From a virus, in IMG/VR virus record IMGVR_UViG_3300013132_000223, positions 1 through 26,348 of that record: DNA of 26,348 nucleotides. The stretch is one strand, 5' to 3'. A model generated the notes under the pieces. It searched no databases. It was not told where the DNA came from and was given only the letters and a program-made list of their open reading frames with translations. Below, in pieces: positions 1 to 6,849 of the stretch (within the stretch, counting starts at the first letter, position 1; every line of letters starts with the position of its first letter). The position numbers and the translations under genes were made by a program.

Positions 1-806
1 TATCTAGCAGTGTTAGTGCCAGAACCAAACTGACGAGTCTGGTCATTTTGGTCTGCTTCAGGTGAAGTAAAGTTTAAACGACCAGTATCAATAAATGAAA
101 CCATACGATAAGAAGCACCATAAATAATTACATCTCTAGCAGACTCTGGTAAACCAGTAACAGAAGTAAACACATCATTTCCACTAGATAGTACTGTAGG
201 TTCTTTACCGTAAGTTACTTGAATTGTTCTACCAGGAACAATAGGTTCATAAATACTTATTGTGTTACCGTTAGCATAATCTGTAGTGTTAGCCATAGGG
301 TCATGTCTCCATCTACGGATAGGGAACCATTCACCTGAAGGACCAATATCACTCCAAGATGCAGCAAGAACAGTGTCTGCTTCAGCAGGTAAAGCATAAG
401 TTGTTACAGAAGGATTATATGAAAATGTTGTATTTGCAACACCATAAATTTTAGGGAACACTGATTTGATAGTGTCATTAATTGCACGTTTAACAGAGAT
501 TTTAGGAAATGATGGAGAGAAAGTTACTTTAGCGTTTGCTGAATGTGATGCTGCAGTAGTACCGCGATAGCCTCTACCGAATGGGGAGATAACTGCTGAA
601 CGGTCAGAACGGTCAACAGAGTCGATGTGGATAAGTTCATCATCAACCTCAATTATTCCTTTCCCAATATTATCACCACTTGCTAATGCAAGATTTAAAT
701 CATCAGCATCAATACCAGAAGTTAAATATGTTGTTCTATCTTGACGAAGAGTAAAACCTTCAAGGTTAATTAACACTTCCTCAATCATTGAATTAAATGT
801 TGTCAT
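1..806 (-). CDS. Putative virion structural protein, C-terminus cut by the window edge
   Basis: The frame is open from an ATG at 806 to the left edge, giving at least 268 residues with no stop in the window. It begins MTTFNSMIEEVL. The start overlaps the stop of the upstream gene as ATGA (803-806), which fixes it. The sequence is soluble, without membrane segments, and rich in Thr, Ser and Asp, with short beta-like stretches (for example IIEVDDELIHIDSV around residues 50-65). Position at the far end of the capsid gene cluster suggests a neck, connector or tail component. I do not recognise a specific family, so the structural call rests on context. Confidence 0.7.
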   Translation of the reverse strand, partial: MTTFNSMIEEVLINLEGFTLRQDRTTYLTSGIDADDLNLALASGDNIGKGIIEVDDELIHIDSVDRSDRSAVISPFGRGYRGTTAASHSANAKVTFSPSFPKISVKRAINDTIKSVFPKIYGVANTTFSYNPSVTTYALPAEADTVLAASWSDIGPSGEWFPIRRWRHDPMANTTDYANGNTISIYEPIVPGRTIQVTYGKEPTVLSSGNDVFTSVTGLPESARDVIIYGASYRMVSFIDTGRLNFTSPEADQNDQTRQFGSGTNTAR

Positions 807-1183
807 CTATATTTAGCCGTTTTCTTTTTAATGTTTTTAGGTTGTGCAACAAACTGTTTACCTTTAGCATTACCTCTAGCCTTAGCAGCATTAGTTGCTT
901 TCTTCTCTGAAGGACTTAAAGCCTTCCAAGCCTTATCTGGTAAATATCTTTTAGTACCTCTAGATGGTGAACCATCAGAAGTACGCCATTTTTCTTTAGT
1001 CCATTTAGACAAAGATTTTTGTTTACTAGTTTTAGAACCAGAATATCCGCCACCAGATTTTTTATATTCCATAGCAAGAAGTTGTGCTTTACGAGCAGAC
1101 CACTGTCCAGGTCTACCACCTTTAGAACCTGCCATGATTTTATTTTTTAAACGTTCACGCATTGCTGAATTGGTGTAAGCCAT
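803..1183 (-). CDS. DUF5872-type small basic phage protein
   Basis: 126 residues, strongly basic. It starts MAYTNSAMRERLKNKIMAGS, followed by GGRPGQWSARKAQL and, in the second half, KSLSKWTKEKW and YLPDKAWKALSP. This pattern matches what I know of DUF5872 (N-terminal RE(R/K)-K-I-AG-KGG-PGQWSARKAQ, Trp-rich middle, Lys-rich tail), common in aquatic phages and some bacteria. The molecular function of the family is unknown. The length is normal for it. It is coupled to the next gene by an ATGA overlap and follows the 86-residue gene directly, with its ATG one base after the upstream stop. The Lys/Arg-rich tail suggests nucleic-acid contact, which is inference only. Confidence 0.8.
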   Translation of the reverse strand: MAYTNSAMRERLKNKIMAGSKGGRPGQWSARKAQLLAMEYKKSGGGYSGSKTSKQKSLSKWTKEKWRTSDGSPSRGTKRYLPDKAWKALSPSEKKATNAAKARGNAKGKQFVAQPKNIKKKTAKYR

Positions 1184-1444
1184 TTACCATTTAACCTTAT
1201 CAGCCCAATAGGCTGCAGACATTTTACCTTTAGCAATATTTTTAGCATGACGTGCTTTAAAAGATTTTTGACGTTTAGTTGGTTGTCTGTCCCCAGTAAC
1301 ACCTTGTTGACCAAAGCGAATAGTCTTAACCTTAGAACCAACTTTGGCCACAACAATGTGTGACTTTTTAGGATGGCTAGGAGTTCGCTTTGGTCGGTTA
1401 TAACCAGAGACTCCTGCACGTTTTAAACGAGAGTCTTTTGGCAT
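1184..1444 (-). CDS. Small basic conserved phage protein (DUF6321-like)
   Basis: 86 residues starting MPKDSRLKRAGVSGYNRPKR, then a core with VVAKVGSKVKTIRFGQQGV and a tail with FKARHAKNIAKGKMSAAYWADKVKW. I recall near-identical architecture in many marine and freshwater phage proteins annotated as a domain of unknown function; DUF6321 is my best name but I am less sure of the number. It lies between the 45-residue Cys-rich protein and the DUF5872-type protein in the coupled chain of small late genes. The protein is highly basic and soluble. Function unknown; a role in DNA packaging or virion assembly is a guess from location. Confidence 0.8.
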   Translation of the reverse strand: MPKDSRLKRAGVSGYNRPKRTPSHPKKSHIVVAKVGSKVKTIRFGQQGVTGDRQPTKRQKSFKARHAKNIAKGKMSAAYWADKVKW

Positions 1445-1446
1445 AA

Positions 1447-1584
1447 TTACTTCTTAGGTTTCTTAGGTGTTGCTTTTTCAATTGATGATGGAACAGGAGA
1501 AATGTTTTCCATCGAGTTATCACCTTTAGCGTTAGCCATAGGATGATTTAAATTAGGATAGTTGCATCCACAAGTTGTACACAT
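1447..1584 (-). CDS. 45-residue Cys-rich small protein
   Basis: A short frame of 45 residues beginning MCTTCGCNYP and ending KKPKK. The N-terminus has Cys2, Cys5 and Cys7, a possible metal-binding knuckle, and the tail is Lys/Pro-rich. Its ATG (1584-1582) shares one base with the stop of the upstream 36-residue gene (TAATG), the coupling seen all along this operon, and this is the main reason to accept so short a gene. I do not recognise a characterised family. It could be a minor virion or assembly factor. Confidence 0.55.
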   Translation of the reverse strand: MCTTCGCNYPNLNHPMANAKGDNSMENISPVPSSIEKATPKKPKK

Positions 1585-1694
1585 TATTTCTTTTTACCCA
1601 TCTTTTTCATTTTAGACATTGCTTTTTTCTTAACATCCATCTTTTTCATATCCATCATTTTTTTGCCCTTAGGCATTTTTTTACCGTACATCAT
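1584..1694 (-). CDS. 36-residue Lys/Met-rich small protein
   Basis: Encodes 36 residues made almost only of Lys, Met, Gly and a few Asp (MMYGKKMPKG... ending KKMGKKK). Comparable Lys/Met-rich micro-proteins occur near capsid genes in many aquatic phages. The start overlaps the upstream stop as ATGA (1691-1694), and its stop overlaps the next start as TAATG (1584), so it is embedded in a translationally coupled chain. There are two adjacent ATG codons; the upstream one (1694) is in the ATGA overlap and is preferred. The very high positive charge suggests binding to DNA or to acidic partners, but function is unknown. Confidence 0.6.
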   Translation of the reverse strand: MMYGKKMPKGKKMMDMKKMDVKKKAMSKMKKMGKKK

Positions 1695-1942
1695 ATTCCA
1701 TATGCCTTTCCTGTTTTACTAGAAATATCTATTGCCCTGCGAATATCTTTCGTCTTAGTAGAAGAAGGTTGAATACCTTGTGCTCTAGCCGAACGATATA
1801 ACGCAAGTTCATTGTCCCATTTCTTAGCAGACATAGTTAGTCTACTAGATGCTTCACCAGGATTCAAATCCACTGTTGAAGCCTTACAGCCAAAACATCC
1901 TTCAACATATTCAGGATGTGTTCTTAATCTATGAAGGCTCAT
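1691..1942 (-). CDS. Conserved actinophage-type hypothetical protein with CFGC motif
   Basis: 83 residues beginning MSLHRLRTHPEYVEGCFGCK, with Cys16 and Cys19 in a CFGCK motif, and later KKWDNELALYRSARAQGIQP. I recall this arrangement (HP.YV.GC.GCK, then KKWD..L..Y..AR.QGIQP.GT) in small proteins from many actinobacteriophage late regions. Function is unknown. The paired cysteines might bind zinc or form a disulfide. It overlaps the end of the holin-like gene by 14 bases and is coupled to the 36-residue gene by ATGA. Confidence 0.8.
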   Translation of the reverse strand: MSLHRLRTHPEYVEGCFGCKASTVDLNPGEASSRLTMSAKKWDNELALYRSARAQGIQPSSTKTKDIRRAIDISSKTGKAYGI

Positions 1943-2222
1943 TCCCCTGTAACCTATCTAATTTAAATTCAATTCTATTAACAGCATCTTTTAAAGATGA
2001 ACCACCATTATTCGATAATTCACCATCAAGTTTATTAAGTCTTTCCATTACACCAGGAACCCTATCCCTACCTGGTTCGGCTTCTTCGCCTTCCCAATCC
2101 CTACGAAACTTATCTAACCAAATAAAAAACTTATTAATCTTTTTAATCGGAACAGCAATCACCGCAATGACCGCAGCGACTGCACCTGCAATTGCACCAA
2201 TAGTAATAATCGTGTTCGTCAT
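1929..2222 (-). CDS. Holin-like small membrane protein (DUF2746-like)
   Basis: 97 residues. Residues about 3-26 (IITIGAIAGAVAAVIAVIAV) form one hydrophobic membrane segment. A basic stretch follows (KKINKFFIWLDKFRRDW), then an acidic linker and a C-terminal amphipathic region (VMERLNKLDGEL, LKDAVNRIEFKLDRL) likely to form a coiled coil. This matches small actinophage membrane proteins assigned to DUF2746 and often proposed as holins. The lysis role is inferred from topology; another membrane or assembly role is possible. Its start overlaps the upstream stop as ATGA (2219-2222). Confidence 0.7.
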   Translation of the reverse strand: MTNTIITIGAIAGAVAAVIAVIAVPIKKINKFFIWLDKFRRDWEGEEAEPGRDRVPGVMERLNKLDGELSNNGGSSLKDAVNRIEFKLDRLQGNEPS

Positions 2223-2473
2223 TGGAAATTACTTTCAGTAATCCCAATATTTGCTGCAATAAGCGCACTTTTAACCCCGTTAGTAACTTCATATTCATGT
2301 CCCCCTGCATAATATTCTGTTGCTGAATCTATTTGGTCCGTTGAAGGAACTCTAATGATTCTGTATGTGCCACTAATTTTTAAAACTGATTTGCCTCTTT
2401 TATGTTTATATCTGTAAAACAAACCAAACCCTGCTGGTCCTTCATCAATTGTTGGTGGAAAAAATGTTGGCAA
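2219..2473 (-). CDS. 84-residue hypothetical late protein, TTG start
   Basis: No ATG or GTG lies near the 5' end; a TTG at 2473-2471 is preceded by AGGAG six bases upstream on the minus strand, so TTG is the likely start. The product starts (M)PTFFPPTIDEGPAGFGLFYR, then has VLKISGTYRIIRVPS and ends in VKSALIAANIGITESNFQ. It looks like a small beta-rich virion or head-completion protein, but I recognise no named family. It is the first gene after the capsid terminator. Confidence 0.65.
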   Translation of the reverse strand: MPTFFPPTIDEGPAGFGLFYRYKHKRGKSVLKISGTYRIIRVPSTDQIDSATEYYAGGHEYEVTNGVKSALIAANIGITESNFQ

Positions 2474-2491
2474 TTTACTCTCCTAATAAGT

Positions 2492-2517
2492 AAAGCCCCC
2501 AGTTACCCAGGGGCTTT
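2492..2517 (-). terminator. Hairpin terminator after the major capsid gene
   Basis: AAAGCCCC (2492-2499) and GGGGCTTT (2510-2517) form a perfect 8 bp stem with a 10-base loop. The stem ends in T or A runs on both strands, so it could work in either direction. It sits 20 bases beyond the capsid stop and before the TTG-started gene. It probably attenuates transcription so that capsid mRNA exceeds downstream mRNA. The U-tract on the minus strand is short. Confidence 0.7.
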
Positions 2518-2536
2518 AATCTTGATTTGAATCTAA

Positions 2537-3553
2537 CTAGTTAATGCTAGATGCTGATTCAATTCTGTACAATGCTTCTTCACGATAACGTTTGAAGCCT
2601 AGTACACCGTACCAACCGATTGGACGTAAACGCATTAATTTGTCAGTTACGTTACCGATTACTACGTGTGGTTCTTCTGCAACTGCTTCAGCAAGTGCTT
2701 GTTGACCTGCTAGCAATGTGCGGAATACACGGCGGCTTGATGCTCCATCTGTTGCGTTGTACATACGTGGTGATTCAATGAAGTATGCACCTTCGAATGT
2801 ACCGATTTCGCCAGCCCAAATGTTTTCATTTGTTTGGTATTCGTGTGGAAGTCTCCAAGCACCTGAACCTGTTTCTGCACGAAGGTCGTGTGAAACTTCT
2901 GGATGTATTGCACACCAGTATAGTGAACCCTTACGAGCAATTGCTTTTCCTGCACGTAATTTTGCAATTGCAAAACGAATATCTGCTGCAGAGATTGTAT
3001 CTTCTGCTGCGATTTCGTTAGTTGCTGTAGGGTCAGATGCACCAGCAGAACCGTAGCGAACGTTAGTTCCACCACGTAGTTCTGTTTGTACAATTTCATC
3101 AATAGAATCTGCCATGTTGAACGCAACAATGTTTGCAATTGCTGGGTCAACTTCAGCAAGTGACATCAATTGCAGTTTGCGTGTGGTCAACACTGCGTTA
3201 CCGTATTCGTTAAGAGTTACGGTTACAGCAGTTGGAGCACCAATCGCTACTGAATCTGGGTCAACTTGTTCTGATAAAGCAGTTGTTGCTTTTGATAGGT
3301 CGCTGTAGATTTGGAATACTACAGATGAACCTGGCATTGATTGTCTCGCTGGACGTTTGTCTGCGACTGAACGTAGTAATGGTTGAGAGCGAAGTGCGAA
3401 CTCAACTAAGCGGTCGTATGCTTTTTGTACGAGACCTGCACCATTAGATGGTGTAAAGGTACCTACGTTATCAGCACTTGAATATTGACCGCCACCAAGA
3501 CCACCGTTAGTATTAGCAGTACCACCAGAGAGAGCGGTATAGGCATTTGCCAT
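2537..3553 (-). CDS. Major capsid protein (HK97 fold, N4 gp56-like)
   Basis: 338 residues. The first 35 residues are Gly/Ser/Thr-rich and probably flexible. Then come LVQKAYDRLVEFALRSQPLL, a segment with PGSSVVFQIYSDLSKATTAL, and VTVTLNEYGNAVLTTRKLQL, the pattern of N4 gp56-family major capsid proteins, in which an N-terminal helix is followed by the extended strand and P-domain. Its position directly downstream of a scaffold-like gene and upstream of a terminator fits a highly expressed capsid gene. Codons look more GC-rich than in neighbouring late genes, as expected for high expression. AAAGGAA lies eight bases before the ATG. The HK97 fold is inferred from the family. Confidence 0.87.
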   Translation of the reverse strand: MANAYTALSGGTANTNGGLGGGQYSSADNVGTFTPSNGAGLVQKAYDRLVEFALRSQPLLRSVADKRPARQSMPGSSVVFQIYSDLSKATTALSEQVDPDSVAIGAPTAVTVTLNEYGNAVLTTRKLQLMSLAEVDPAIANIVAFNMADSIDEIVQTELRGGTNVRYGSAGASDPTATNEIAAEDTISAADIRFAIAKLRAGKAIARKGSLYWCAIHPEVSHDLRAETGSGAWRLPHEYQTNENIWAGEIGTFEGAYFIESPRMYNATDGASSRRVFRTLLAGQQALAEAVAEEPHVVIGNVTDKLMRLRPIGWYGVLGFKRYREEALYRIESASSIN

Positions 3554-3586
3554 TTCGGTTATTTCCTTTGGTTGTAGTTAGTTAGC

Positions 3587-4063
3587 CTAAACCTCGCCAC
3601 CTTCTTGGAATATTAAATTTGTGATTTCTTCAGCAGATTCTGCATTTTGTAATCTCAAATATAAATCATCCAATCCAGCAGGAGATTGGGCATTAGCAGT
3701 AACAGAATCAATTTGTCTGAGTGTAGCCAAATCTGGCTTCACATCATCGGGCGTCTGTACTGTTAAACCAAAAACATCAGCATTTTCTTTAATCCAATTA
3801 TCAATGATTTCTGGATTAGCCTCAATGTCTTGAGGAATAAATTTTGCTATCTTTGGACTTACGCCCTTGCTTTCAAGAACTGATTTGATAACACTTTGAC
3901 GTTGCTCAGTCCTAATCGAAGAAAGTTGTCCTTCCATTTCGGAAAGCATTTTAGATTTAGTTTTCAACTCCTTACGAAGTTGTTTTAATAAATCGCTTTC
4001 TGATTGTTGACTTTGAACAAAATCGTCATCGTCATCTTCCCATTCTTGATATGTGTTGCTCAT
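3587..4063 (-). CDS. Capsid scaffolding-like protein
   Basis: 158 residues, acidic. It begins with an Asp-rich patch (EDDDDDF, residues 8-14). A strongly helical, coiled-coil-prone segment follows (LLKQLRKELKTKSKMLSEME, residues about 25-44), then LESKGVSPKIAKFIPQDIEA, and a helical acidic C-terminus. Small size, acidity, coiled coil and location just upstream of the capsid gene are the usual signs of a phage scaffold. No protease motif is visible. GGGAGAG is placed before the ATG as a ribosome binding site. Function is inferred from context rather than a recognised sequence family. Confidence 0.75.
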   Translation of the reverse strand: MSNTYQEWEDDDDDFVQSQQSESDLLKQLRKELKTKSKMLSEMEGQLSSIRTEQRQSVIKSVLESKGVSPKIAKFIPQDIEANPEIIDNWIKENADVFGLTVQTPDDVKPDLATLRQIDSVTANAQSPAGLDDLYLRLQNAESAEEITNLIFQEGGEV

Positions 4064-4189
4064 CGCAACTCTCCCATTCTTTTGTTGTTAGTCGCAAGCC
4101 TCATAATAAATCGGGGAAAATATTATGGCTCTTACTACCAGTCTTTTACTCTCATAGGGGCTGGTCGGTCCTAGTGAGGGTCTATATGG
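4064..4189 (-). promoter_or_regulatory. Intergenic gap with hairpin ahead of the scaffold and capsid genes
   Basis: This 126-base gap is unusual in an operon where most genes overlap. It contains a 7 bp hairpin: CATAATA (4102-4108) and TATTATG (4121-4127) around a 12-base loop. On the minus strand CATAAT also resembles a -10 box, but no -35 sits at the right distance. It may be a separate capsid promoter, an RNA-processing site or a leader structure; I cannot tell which. Confidence 0.35.
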
Positions 4190-5302
4190 CTAGAATGAAC
4201 CAGCCTGTGAACTACCAAGACTTACTTGTGAAATACCAGATTGTCCAGCAAATCTTGCCTGTTCTTGTTCTTGAAGTTTCTTACGACGTTGAGAAGGCAT
4301 CAATGTTCCAGTTGTTTGACCGAATGCTTCTTGTGTAAGTTCTTGTTGTAAACCTGTTGTATCTTGTTGAGAAATTTCTGCAAGTTTTTGTGTAGTTGGT
4401 AAAGTTTCAGAAAGAGTAGCGTATGCTTCTTTAGCAATGTTACCTATTTGTTCAGTTGAATAACCACTAGTAGTTAACTGTTTTTCAAGTTGACTGATGT
4501 CTTGTTCGGCAACATTAACTTTACTTGTTGTAGCACCTGTACGAATATAGGCTTTACGAAGATTAGTTTCTAACTGGTTGATACCTTCAGGTCCTTGCAT
4601 TAAAGCAAGAGCAACTTGTGAACGTTGCTTAGCAGGGTCACCAACACCATAAGCACCTAAGTAGTTACTTAGTTGTGTTTTTAATTCATCTGGTGCATTA
4701 TCAATTTTAGCAAACACTCTATCAATACGAGCCTTAGCCTCATCAAGAGAAGTAAGCCCACCAATTAAAGCAGTAAAAGTATTTTGTGTAGCAAGTTCAT
4801 TAAGATTATATTGATTAAACAAATCACGAAAAGTTTGTTCAGCAGTAAGATATTCACCAGGAGTATAGGTAGGTAAACCTTTTGCTCTGCGACCTTCATT
4901 ACCAGCAAAACGTGTTTTATATGCTTCGGTTTGAGGTAAAAGAAGACGTGCTTCTTCAGCAGTGTATCCTTCTGTCATAAACTTTTTAATATCAGCAATT
5001 AAAGTAGGTAACCCAAGTCTTGTAAGTTCTTCTTCAATAAGAGCAAAAGCACTGCGACGTCTTTCTGAACGTTCAGCCTCATAAGGGTCAGGTGTAGTAG
5101 TAACTACTGGAGTTGAACCTGGAACAGTACCACCATAAGTTCCTTGACCTTGAACTAAACCACCAGATAGTTGAGTAAGAGTAGGAACTGCAACATTTGG
5201 ATTAACAACGTTTTGAACTCCAGCAAGTGATTTAGCAACTTCATTTTGTACTTGTTGCCAGTTAGTTGCTTTGTCTATTAAATATTCTCTATAACTAGCC
5301 AT
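4190..5302 (-). CDS. Putative virion-associated protein, 370 residues
   Basis: Soluble, mostly helical and Gln/Thr-rich. It begins MASYREYLIDKATNWQQV. The middle holds FAGNEGRRAKGLPTYTPGEY then LTAEQTFRDLFNQYNL. A similar segment (R.AGNE.RR..GLP...P.EYL..E..YR) is one I recall from structural proteins of several actinophages, where it lies near tape-measure or internal virion proteins. The C-terminus is basic and then Ser/Gly-rich. The ATG overlaps the upstream stop as TAATG at 5302. It is most likely an internal virion, ejection or tail-tube-associated protein. The exact role is unknown. Confidence 0.65.
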   Translation of the reverse strand: MASYREYLIDKATNWQQVQNEVAKSLAGVQNVVNPNVAVPTLTQLSGGLVQGQGTYGGTVPGSTPVVTTTPDPYEAERSERRRSAFALIEEELTRLGLPTLIADIKKFMTEGYTAEEARLLLPQTEAYKTRFAGNEGRRAKGLPTYTPGEYLTAEQTFRDLFNQYNLNELATQNTFTALIGGLTSLDEAKARIDRVFAKIDNAPDELKTQLSNYLGAYGVGDPAKQRSQVALALMQGPEGINQLETNLRKAYIRTGATTSKVNVAEQDISQLEKQLTTSGYSTEQIGNIAKEAYATLSETLPTTQKLAEISQQDTTGLQQELTQEAFGQTTGTLMPSQRRKKLQEQEQARFAGQSGISQVSLGSSQAGSF

Positions 5303-6849
5303 TACGCTGTCCTAAAATCTTGATTAATCATATTTATATATTCTGCTGCTTCTGCACGAGCACCATTTGTGTAAGGAAATTCTGGAGTATTTCTTAAGAA
5401 TTTATTAAAATCAGTAAAGTTAAGATTATTTGTTAAACCATTATCAACATATCTATTATCAAGTGTAATAGTATTAGGATTAATTTCTAAAGTTTTAGAC
5501 ATAGCATTAATATATGGTGAAGCAATTTCTGTCATAGTTAAATCTTCATCAATAAATTTTGCATACTGTGGATATCTAATCTTAGCAATATTTTTTATTT
5601 TAAGTTTACTATTTTCTAAAGCATTCTTATCAGTCAAAGCATTAATAGCATACTTACGTACATCAGCATCAGATAAAACAACATTATAACTTGAAGCAAA
5701 TTTACGTAAAGTAGAAAGATTAGAACCTACAACACCACCAACATTTTGAACACCCTTAGTGTCAATATATCGGTCAACAAAACGTGCTGCTAATAATTCA
5801 CGGTCTTCTTTAGTAATACCAGGAGTTGAAACCTGAGTAGTTGTTGTACCAGTTCTAGTGGTTACTTGTTTAGCAACTTTACTTTTTTCAAGTTTTCTTA
5901 ACTCTTTATAATACTGTTCAGCATCTTTAGGATTAGCATTCATGCCAGTAGCATCAAAAATAAAATCATTAAAATCTTGATATGCTTCTTCTTTAGTAGT
6001 AACAGATGGTTGAAGAAAAATACTTGTACCATCACCAGTACCAGCAATATCTTTATTGTATTCTATTTCGCTAGCAAGCCAAGTAGTAAAAGGTTTCTTT
6101 GAAGTACTGTTAGAAATAGCATAATTTTCAACAAGTTTATTCCAAGCAGTATTAACAGTATCTGCTCTTGTATATTTAGTGTTAGGATTATATTGTTGAA
6201 GTATTGACAAGATTTTATTTTTAGTTGCAGTGTCACCTTTAACAAATAAATCTTGCGCAGCACCTAAAGTATATTCTTTACCACCAACAGGAATCTTTGC
6301 AATGTCATCTAAATCGGTAGGAAGATTTCTTGTTATAGGTTTACTCATACCTTTAACACCAGTAATTTTAATATTGTTTTTCATTTCTTCACGAAGTTGA
6401 GAACGAGCAGGAATATTAGTAGGTCTGGTTCTAGTTACTAACTTTTTTGCTTCAGGTAAAAATTGATTATATCTTTTTTTACCATATGTTCCAGTCCAAG
6501 CCTTTAAACCATCACCTTTATTTTTTTTATATTTACTTGCTTCTTTCCATACAAGATATGCTGCTTTAGCGTTAGTTTCAGGGTCAAGTAATTGTTCATT
6601 AGATTTAATACCAAATTTTTCACGACGGTCAGGACCTAAATCATCCTTCATATTAATCTGAAAAATGCCGTAAGATAAATCACCAGTTTCTGGATTATTA
6701 TTAATTTTATTAGCATCAAGTGATTCATTTTCTGCTTGAGCAATAGCAAGCATTTTAGGAACAACTTCTTCAGGAAAACCGACTCCTCTTAAAAGAAACA
6801 TTATTTGTGTAAGAGTTAATATTCCTGGTGCTATTACATTACTCGGCAT
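5302..6849 (-). CDS. Virion protein with N-terminal lysozyme/transglycosylase-like domain
   Basis: 515 residues. Residues about 10-140 resemble a lysozyme-fold soluble lytic transglycosylase domain. They include an AIAQAENES segment with candidate catalytic Glu40, then GDLSYGIFQINM (residues 56-67), equivalent to the DYGLWQIN motif of the family, and KAAYLVWKEASKYKK with KAWTGTYGKKRYNQF. The remaining 370 residues are helical and unassigned. Such fusions are usually packaged in the virion and open the peptidoglycan locally during DNA entry, distinct from a lysis endolysin. It lies between two other probable internal virion proteins and overlaps the giant gene by 11 bases. Active-site assignment is from pattern only. 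Confidence 0.75.
   Translation of the reverse strand: MPSNVIAPGILTLTQIMFLLRGVGFPEEVVPKMLAIAQAENESLDANKINNNPETGDLSYGIFQINMKDDLGPDRREKFGIKSNEQLLDPETNAKAAYLVWKEASKYKKNKGDGLKAWTGTYGKKRYNQFLPEAKKLVTRTRPTNIPARSQLREEMKNNIKITGVKGMSKPITRNLPTDLDDIAKIPVGGKEYTLGAAQDLFVKGDTATKNKILSILQQYNPNTKYTRADTVNTAWNKLVENYAISNSTSKKPFTTWLASEIEYNKDIAGTGDGTSIFLQPSVTTKEEAYQDFNDFIFDATGMNANPKDAEQYYKELRKLEKSKVAKQVTTRTGTTTTQVSTPGITKEDRELLAARFVDRYIDTKGVQNVGGVVGSNLSTLRKFASSYNVVLSDADVRKYAINALTDKNALENSKLKIKNIAKIRYPQYAKFIDEDLTMTEIASPYINAMSKTLEINPNTITLDNRYVDNGLTNNLNFTDFNKFLRNTPEFPYTNGARAEAAEYINMINQDFRTA

Noticed and set aside
1855-1875. tRNA T-arm-like sequence (GATTCAAATCC)
   Set aside because: It is inside a conserved coding gene and no cloverleaf can be built around it. 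No tRNA gene was found in the window.
5302-6849. Lysis endolysin
   Set aside because: The lysozyme-like domain is fused to about 370 further residues and lies among virion genes, so a virion-associated entry enzyme is more likely than an endolysin.
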